From: Lithospermum erythrorhizon
Lineage: Eukaryota; Streptophyta; Magnoliopsida; Boraginales; Boraginaceae
Reading direction: 5' to 3'
Length of the DNA: 64,000 nt
Assembly: GCA_019722365.1 (NCBI GenBank)
Contig: JADFUC010000313.1
Location: forward strand, 1-64,000
Part shown: in pieces, positions 56,728-64,000 of the stretch
Layout: each line of letters begins with the position of its first letter
Numbering within the stretch: position 1 is the stretch's first letter
The notes under the pieces: model-generated
What the model saw: only the letters and a program-made list of their open reading frames with translations
Told to the model about the DNA's origin: nothing
Databases searched by the model: none
Made by a program: the position numbers and the translations under genes

Positions 56728-59480
56728 TGCTAGTAGTACATATATGTGACACATGCTATGATCGATCACATTATATATGTGAGCTTGCATGACATTTGCT
56801 GATAAGTTTAAGATGTCTGAAACTCGGTGATTGAAATACATAATAGATTAAATTCTATAAAATAAATGATTCTCTTGTTAATGAGGCAACTCTTACATTT
56901 AAAATTACAATCCCGCTAGTAAAGGGCCTCACATTAATGAGAGTGAAGTTTGGAAGTCTATTACATAATATTATATATGATTCACCGTATCTTAGTGTCG
57001 AGGTCATGTGTTGTGCACATGACTATGGCGTAGCATGATTCCAGTGATTGGAATTGTGAAGTTTTACTAAAAAGGTATTCTGCAGTTCGGAATCTGACTT
57101 TGGTAGTAGCTTTAAAGAGAATAGAGGTAACTATAGTTACACATCGAATTGATCGATTGATGATCTTCGGCACATGGCGAATGTGATGATAGTAGCATTA
57201 TGGGCGGTTGTACCGTATGAGAAAAGCTATTAGCCAAAATTATAATAATAGAATTTGATTAGTATTAACCGATGAAATTACAACGACCCGGTCAATCTGT
57301 TTTGTTAGTAATGTTGTTAAAAAGAATGTGCATTTATAAGACGGATGTGTTTTAACACACTTGAGGTTGTAATTTGTAAACCTACCCGATAGAACCAGAA
57401 GTGGTTGAAACCCGTTTGATCGTAGTCGTGCGTGACTATGTCAGGGTAATCTTAGTCATCAATGATTCCTTGGTTGAGAGACCGGATCGATGAATGTAAA
57501 GACTGCTTGTAAGTAGTATTTGGTGAAGGATGTGATTGTAATCACTATCCTCTTGCTTTACATATCATGAAATGATCTAACAAGTCATCTGGCTTAAAGG
57601 ATCCATTGTATGGATTTAGCATGCATCTCGAGGTGAAGAGATCCTTCCCACGTGATTCAACCAAGTTTGGTTTTCACGAGCTTGAAGGAGCTGAGGCGTG
57701 GCTGAAAGGATTCGAGTGGGGCTGGATAATTTCACTTTTACGGAATAAGTTAAATAATTAATTAAAACAAAGTTCGCTTTGTGTTTTAATCGATTATTAA
57801 CTAAACTACATAGTCGTGATTCATTCATATAGTTACCGATTATTTATTTAATGTCATAGATGGGAAATATATAATATACATGTATTATTTTATCCTCGAT
57901 GAGTGAAAAGTTAAATTCCTAGGATACGCTTTCTGAGAAAACAACATGAATTGTTGATAACGCTTTCTTGAGCCTAGAAACATAGGATAGCCAAAGAAGG
58001 CGCTAGTGGAATCTTGCGATAGTTAGGCGTCAAATGACTAACATGGTGTTTTGATTAGTGATCAAGATTGATCACGTTAGCCTGCGGGGACCAGATCAAT
58101 CTGGGTACGCGATTAAGTATTTGAGATGGCATGGCCGAAAGCAATTCATAGAAGATATGTATATACGTGTCCTATGATATTTGTTTTAGAATTTTTAGGA
58201 TTCGACAATTCTTAGACCTCACGATATATAAGCTATACGTATTTAATGAGCTCACGTACTTTGACTATGACAGCGTACGCGGCAAAGCGGGGATTATAGC
58301 GGCATATGTTAGGTCGCGCGGTGAAAATATAACGATAGATGTTGATATATTGGGGAGGATTTATCCGTCCTTGATATATACAATGAAGATCTCGAGGCCT
58401 ACGCGTAGTTGAGTGTGATTGGTTTATGGGGGCATGCATAAAATGCTTATTGATTCATACTTTCGAGTAAAGAAAGTTGTGGGTGTTTACGGCCGCGACA
58501 CTTTATGGTTAGCCTACGACTAGAGATCGCGTGATAAAGGAATTGTATGGTAATACGTCCCGAGGAGGCAAGAGTAAAGTGTTGGAAATCAATGAGAGTG
58601 ATTCCACATTATGCCGTTGCGACAATTGTGTATCAATTCATTTACGGGTTGGTTAAATGTGATTCTTTGGAACTTGGTGTTCACGCTTAGTAATTGTATA
58701 TTACTAGTTTGGAGTTCGTGATAATTTAGGGGTTATGGCGATTGCTTTGGATCTTTTTCGTTAATCGTTATAATAATAGTATTTGGTCAATTATAATTGT
58801 GCTTGCAACTTGCATTATACGAGCCTAGAAGATCCCACTTGCCCATTACAATAGCGTTGGATTACATGTTTACCGTGTATGAAATTAAACTACATTGCTA
58901 AATTGAGAGTTGATTGTGTCAGCCCAGAATATTCTCAATTAGAGGTTTTACATTGATAATGTAAAATATAAATTGGATGAACCGAATTAATTAATTAGTC
59001 AATTGAATTAATTCGATAGTTGAATTGAGCTTGGTAGTAACACATTGGTTACTATTAACAACTTGTTATTGATTTGATTTTACTTAGCAGTTTAACGAAA
59101 TTAAACGCTTGGTTCGGCTCATTAAGCTGTCGGTTGAGGCTTTGGGTTTTGCCATGTATAGCAAGCAAAACTTAGCCAGGTTTTTCTCGCAATATGTTTT
59201 CATGAAGCGAAAGGCAAAAGCCTCCTCCTTTCTCCTATCGCCCAGCCGAGGAATATCAGGGAAGGGGTGAAAATTATTCTTGATTTTTCATCAATCAACC
59301 CGTATTCTAGCGAGCACAAATGTAGAATCGACGAGCCTACTCTGGTGTCTGACCAACTAGGCGCTACATTTGAAGTGCTCAGAGTTGGAATTCAAAAGGA
59401 GGCTTGATGAAAGAATGTGTTGATGAGGGCACCATTGGCATCACTTTAAGTGCTTTATTTATTCCTCAGTATTTGTTATG
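56728..59480 (-). mobile_element. Family 2 long repeat, copy 3, inserted in family 1
   Basis: On the + strand it starts TGCTAGTAGTACATATATGT. Its reverse complement aligns along its length with 6340-9018: ggtctctcaacc-type block (57471), acgtgattcaaccaagtttgg (57649-57669), the aacatggtgttttgattag block (58039) and gaaccgaattaattaatta (58979-58997). It also shares the blocks at 61240-61640. The insertion interrupts family 1 sequence that is continuous at 12456-15282, so family 2 inserted after family 1. It has no coding sequence. A length of about 2.75 kb without an interior suggests a solo LTR. Confidence 0.65.
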
Positions 59481-60500
59481 TGTTTTTAGATTAATTTATA
59501 TCGTTTTTGAGGGATAGGGTTAGCATGAATTTGGTGTTTATCGCGAATTATTCATACTAGATTCTAACGGAGTTGGTGGTGATTATTACTATTTTGATCT
59601 TTATGAATTGTTGGTGTATTCTTTTCTTTGTACGTATATATATTCTGCGTCTATATCTTAAATTTATGTATACGTTCGGATGTGGATAAGTTACCACACG
59701 GGTGATCGTTTTCCCAGCTAATTTTATCCGAGCTTACCGCTGACCTCAGTTGACGTGCCATTTTGAGAAGCGGTTGAGTTCGTGGGGGTTCATTGATTTT
59801 ACTTAGGTGAGAGCCGGGTGGCTGGAGATCACCGGCCGATTATCTTTTCTGCTCGCTCGTTTTTTGTACTTTCGGTTACGTGTTTTTGTTTTGGAGTTGA
59901 AAATTTATAAGCGTTTTTATGGAGTATTTTGGACGTGGTAATGTTACTTGAGGTATCGCGTTTTTGGACTTGATTTAGGTGATGCCACGATGGTTAAACT
60001 CACGTATGAAACATTTTTGAATTGCAGACTGTTTACTTTTATCGAGCTATTGAGGGAACTTTCAGTGGTTTTCAAGCAGGGTTATTTTGTGTCGACCGTC
60101 GTATGGTGACTGGGATATATAGGTTGATAGCGACTCGACCTCGGTACTACTCGAGGCGGAATTCGTTCTAATTATGTGTATCAGTGGCAGAGTTTCGTTT
60201 TAGCTGGGTTTTATTAGGCGTGTATTGCTGCGTCACAGCTTTGTAAAAATTTTTGTAGCTGAGTCTTTTTATGAGTCTAAATTATTTTTTAACTCTTCTT
60301 TTAAATTGGGCGCACGAGGGATGCCACCGGAGTTGAGTTGCTTGATCAGTCAGCGGACCAGGGGTAAGAGGTGCTTCTAGGATAGAGGCCCAGCGTTGGT
60401 AGGGGTGATCTTTGGAAGAGCCCGTAGTAGACTTTGAAGAGGCGAGCTGGGTAGGTAGAGGAAGAGGAGCGTGATGATGGCCCCAGAGTGTAGACCCCGA
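59481..60500 (+). mobile_element. Family 1 long repeat, copy 5, right part
   Basis: It resumes the family after the inserted repeat. The blocks gttcggatgtggataagtta (59669-59688), gagctt-accgctgacctcag (59731), gagagccgggtgg (59809) and gatgccacgatggttaaact (59981-60000) correspond in order to the - strand of 13132 down to 12815 and of 24620 down to 24308. The right boundary is uncertain. No coding potential is supported; the - strand frame at 60377-60835 has no recognisable domain. Confidence 0.6.
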
Positions 60501-60822
60501 CGGGTTTCCCGGAGGAGGATGTGTGAATTTCCCAGAGGAGCGAGTAGCAGAAGATTTTCGCGTGCCATGGGGGGTGGCGGGCCCGATGCACGACCCGGCG
60601 ATTGGAACTCCGAGGCGGATTGATTCAAGTACTGAATAGTTTTCTGAGAAGAAGGGACCACGAGTTTCGCGATTAATCCTTGACAGCAGGAGGTTGGGAT
60701 CGGAATTTTGGAGGCATTAGAGAATAAGTTTGAGCTTAGATGGGTTTGAGATGAGTTAAAGTAAAGGAAGTTTCTTGCGGTGTTAAAGGATTTAGCCGGG
60801 AGGAGGTAGGAGTTGAATTGGA

Positions 60823-61215
60823 ACCATGTCCACAAAGATTTGGGTGCTAGGAGAGATGCCGTCGGCTTGGATATGATTCGTGGAACTATTTAAACAAAAT
60901 TTCTGTTTGGAGACTTCGTATGTATGCGATGGAGAGGGATTGATCCATATGCAGCAGTGTTGGAAATCGATGACTCTTGGCGTCGAAAAGGAGTTGGATC
61001 CAGATGCAATTTGCAGGAATATTATTTCTATTTCTATTTTGAATAATGATGGTTTTTCATTTTCAATAGATCCCGATGAATTTAGGATCACCGGGAATGG
61101 GGTAGTATTTGGTACCGCCTCCCTTCAAAATGGTCTATACGTTTTAGACATGATTAATGAGTCATATAACATAAACTTCAAAGCGAGGAATAAGCCTAAC
61201 CTTGAATATACATGA
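60823..61215 (+). pseudogene. Ty1/copia pol fragment (GAG-pre-integrase), plus strand
   Basis: The frame ending at 61215 contains CRNIISISILNNDGFSFSID, then VVFGTASLQNGLYVLDM, then NESYNINFKARNKPNLEY. These are the conserved steps just before the copia integrase zinc finger (R-x-NIISIS-x-L...GLYVLD...YLWH-x-RLGH). The sequence stops directly before the expected LWHCRLGHI and gives way to family 2 repeat. Upstream, 60823-60990 is recognisable only as decayed protease-region sequence. It is a truncated fragment. Confidence 0.75.
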
Positions 61216-61239
61216 GTTAACGGTCTATCACGTTTTTAC

Positions 61240-61640
61240 ACTTAAAAGATATCGTAGGTCTAAGAATTATTGAACCTAAAATTCTAAACAAATGTCGCAG
61301 GACACGGATATACATATCTTTTTATAGATTCGTTCGATCATATCGGCTCCACCCCAGTCACGGACCGGCGGCCCTACGGCGTTAATCCCAGCTAATCACA
61401 ACGAGGCCTAACGTGATCCGATCTTGATCCTTAATCAAAACATGTTAGTCGTATGATGCTTGTAAGCTAACTAGCTTATCACGACCAATGGATTTTAGTA
61501 TCTATGTTCCCAGGCTTGAAGAGGTGTAATTAACGATTCGTATTACCTCTGCAGAAAACATGAAGTAACCTAGGGATTTAACACTTTTCATTTCCATCGA
61601 GGATACTTATTTTACACATGTATATTATATGTAAATTTAA
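61240..61640 (+). mobile_element. Family 2 repeat, partial copy 4
   Basis: It is the inverted counterpart of 57840-58220. Matching blocks are ggtctaagaatt-ttgaa (61257), aggacacg-atatacatatct (61299-61319), cctaacgtgat...atcttgatc-ttaatcaaaac (61407-61440), catgttagtc, and catcgaggata...acatgtatattatat (61597-61630). The copy at 7510-7610 has the same orientation. Confidence 0.7.
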
Positions 61641-61990
61641 AAGCATATAGACATAACAAACAAATATATTAAAATATAAAGAAGCAATAATATTCAAATA
61701 TGTTCACGCTAACCTGATAGATACATACGACTCGGCAACCTAGCAGCGTCATGCAAGACCTATGTTAGTCTTAAATCATGCTTTGCTAGCTTAGTGGTTT
61801 TGAAGTAAAGGGGTCGACGGCCTCTATTTCTACTTTACATACTTTGATATCACCCCTCTACTCCAGCATATCTACAAATCGGGTGATGCTTTTGCAGTCA
61901 CGTGCTTGGATTTGTGATGTGCTCGGGGTTCACCCAGCTTGTTGTGCCCCGGTATTGTTCTGAAACAACTCGGCTGGTCCTTTTTCGATG
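61641..61990. other. Unassigned sequence between family 2 fragment and copia element
   Basis: No gene recognised. It may include the continuation of the - strand copia integrase, but no motif is visible. Confidence 0.35.
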
Positions 61991-63890
61991 CTAGGTACCA
62001 CACCAAGTTAGATCCACGAACTTCTTTATCCAACATGCTTCTTTAAGCGACTTGATTTGGTAGATCGGATAGAGGTTCATCATAGATCGAACCATGTCGA
62101 GAAGGGTTCGATTTCTCCTTCGGAGACACGCGCCGTTATCTTTGTGGCGTTCTGGCGGAAGTGAGTTGTGAAACAATACCACACTCTAAGAAGAGTATTG
62201 AGCTTCGTGACTCAAATATTCTCCACTATCCGGACCGGAGAATCTTTATTGTCTTATTCGATTGGTTTTGTACTTTCATTTTGGAACTCCTTGAATTTCT
62301 CAAAGGACTTCCCGTGTTTGTGTGCAAACCGGATACCTGGCCGTATCTCTTGTGATAAATCGGTAAATGCCAATGAAGTAGTTATAACCTCCTCTTGCCG
62401 GATGTGTTCAAAAATTTTGGCCCACGTACAGCCAGTGTGTATGATCCCCCGATAAATCAACGCCTGGGTTTAAGCCCGATTAGAAGGCATTTTTAGTGGT
62501 ATTTGCCGAAGAATAGGAGCTGCTTATCGTATGATTCATAAACCGAAACGCTTAGTATTCCACGGATGGAGTTTTCTTAACCTGATTCGGTTCTAAATTA
62601 ATGTAACCTGATGCGATGCCATAGGTATGTCTGGTTTAAGTCGTTGGGCTTTTCCGTTTAAAGTTTATGTTATATGACTCATTATTAAATGTCACAAAAG
62701 CGTATAGACCATTTTGAGAGGGAGGCGGTACCAAATCACTTGCCCATTCTGTTGATCTAAATTCATGGGATCTATTGAAAATGAAAAACCATCATTATTA
62801 GCTTGAGAAATAGAAATAAATATTCTACTGCCCGAATCGCGGTACATAGTAGAAACCGGAGGATAAGTTCAAAGAAAAAGCGAGGCCCGTGGGCAGGTTC
62901 AAAACTAATGGATCCCTCTTGAGGGCATGACCTTCGGCGCCGTTTCCTCTGCTTTCGGATCCGTTTCCCTCTTTTAGAATCTTCTACTTGACTTGAGGTT
63001 CACCGCATATTCGACAAATGAGGAACTACAATAACCGGTGTCAGCAAAACGCAGTAGAGATTGAAATTGTCTGAACTTGATAACATCACGTACCTTTAGG
63101 CTTGGTGTTTGACCATTTTTCTTATCACCGATTAAATTCCTACGGGCCGGCTTTCACGGTGACCACTAGGGTTTGCAATGGTAATAAATACGTGAAGACA
63201 CCGCATTTGCCGCTAAATAAATGCGGCATTTGTAGAGAACAGCGGCGATGAAAGCGGAAGACCTCTTGTTCGTATCAAAAATTCATTAGCATCAGCCCGA
63301 TAGTTATTTGTTTACTTGAATCTCGGCGAGGCTTGATCGACCTTATACTGCTATAACTTTGATGTACACAAACACATGCTCTGACTAAAGCGAGATCTCA
63401 TGGTGATAAAGGAGAGAGGAGAGAGAGACTCACAACTTGGAGGCTTATCGGCATCGAAGGATCTGAACAAATTGGGCCGAGATCAAGTAGCCTCAATCTT
63501 GCTTGTCAGGCTGCCGTGTTCGACTGCCGATCCAATGAGAGCACGAAAGTTCGTATTTCTCATATTACAACGCTCGCCCGATTCGCTCCCGAGAGCTTGA
63601 TAAATGTCATATCGTGATACTACGTCATACGAACTTTGAAACCGGCTCCATCGAGTAAGCAAAGACACTTTGCGTTTAGAGAGTCCTTCTTATCTATTTC
63701 GTATTTCTTCGGTACCACGCCAGGTGTCCAGGAAGGTCTTATAGGAATTTCTTTATACAAGGCGTATTGATCCCGTGCGACTTGAAGACAACCTTGACTA
63801 GCACGAGACCACGTCTCAAGAATTTGCACCATCGTACACGCGTGAGTTAATGTAGTTTGAAGCGAGTTAGGGGGTGATATGGCCAACCAT
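61991..63890 (-). pseudogene. Decayed Ty1/copia element, gag to integrase
   Basis: Read from right to left, copia domains appear in canonical order in broken frames. Gag: 63886-63620 (ARDQYALYKEIPIRP, then VPKKYEIDKKDSLNAKCLCL) and 63668-63483 (SSYDVVSRYDIYQAL, then RALIGSAVEHGSLTSKIEAT). A CRICGE half-knuckle lies near 63010, and GAG-pre-integrase-related DNA at 62830-62640 matches 61010-61180 in reverse. The integrase core at 62460-62254 reads LIYRGIIHTGC, then SFEKFKEFQNES. At 62182-61991 DNGACLRRRNRTLLDMVRSM corresponds to the NG-x-(A/S)ERRNRTLLDMVRSMM segment with the catalytic Glu region altered. Reverse transcriptase is not seen; the 5' end runs beyond the window or is lost. Confidence 0.75.
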
Positions 63891-64000
63891 AATACAGAGA
63901 ATAAGTAAATAAAATAGACTCGATAACTTTGCTCATTACTAAAAACACTTACAAATAAATTGTAAAGTAAATACTAATATTTCAAATCTCACCGAAATAT

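Noticed and set aside
60377..60835. 152-codon - strand frame near the right end
   Set aside because: It overlaps the end of a family 1 repeat and the start of a copia fragment on the other strand. Its Ser/Pro-rich translation has no recognised motif.

Overview
This is a window of plant nuclear DNA, almost certainly from a eudicot. It is AT-rich. It contains spliced genes of plant-specific type (a QLQ/WRC growth-regulating factor with a miR396 site), a nuclear tRNA gene, and layers of nested, decayed transposable elements. I cannot fix the genus from sequence alone.

Only one part, about 31.0-41.8 kb, carries intact genes. A GRF9-type transcription factor with two WRC domains lies on the + strand (31031-33826). 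A nuclear tRNA-Val(AAC) gene lies at 35157-35230. A 13-exon, 484-residue MIT-domain AAA ATPase of the spastin/katanin/VPS4 (meiotic) clade lies on the - strand (35837-41756). I derived the exon joins by matching GT/AG sites, reading phase and family motifs; every ATPase exon keeps frame. The two genes are tail to tail, with a short unidentified exon-like remnant between them. From memory, their likely Arabidopsis counterparts (GRF9, At2g45480, and At2g45500) are near neighbours, so this looks like a conserved gene block. Small MITEs (Stowaway-like and MULE-derived) sit in introns and flanks.

The rest is repeat-derived. At 1.2-3.8 kb there is a Pack-MULE-like element with long terminal inverted repeats and a 9-bp target duplication. 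It carries pieces of an LRR receptor-kinase gene and was itself split by a small non-autonomous LTR element, inside which sits a poly(A)-tailed retroposed fragment with a 15-bp target duplication. Two long non-coding repeat families dominate 6-28 kb and 55-62 kb. Family 1 is LTR-like, about 2.8 kb, with many TTGACTTT motifs; copies lie at 9.0-12.1(+), 12.5-15.3(-), 24.0-27.0(-), 43.1-44.2(+) and 55.6-60.5(+). Family 2 is about 2.7 kb; copies lie at 6.3-9.0(+), 27.1-28.5(+), 56.7-59.5(-) and 61.2-61.6(+). One family 2 copy is inserted inside a family 1 copy. Other elements are a decayed hAT transposon with recognisable BED-finger and transposase remnants (52.6-54.7 kb), another LTR family (42.7 and 46.8 kb), a gag zinc-knuckle fragment (42.2 kb), and two Ty1/copia fragments in opposite orientation at the right edge (60.8-63.9 kb). 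Tandem repeats include a roughly 16-bp minisatellite (44.9-45.2 kb), a roughly 100-bp degenerate array (51.4-51.8 kb) and several two- or three-copy duplications.

I found no convincing undescribed system. The most interesting objects are the nested Pack-MULE, the conserved GRF/ATPase neighbourhood with its exon-like remnant, and the shared architecture of the two unnamed repeat families.
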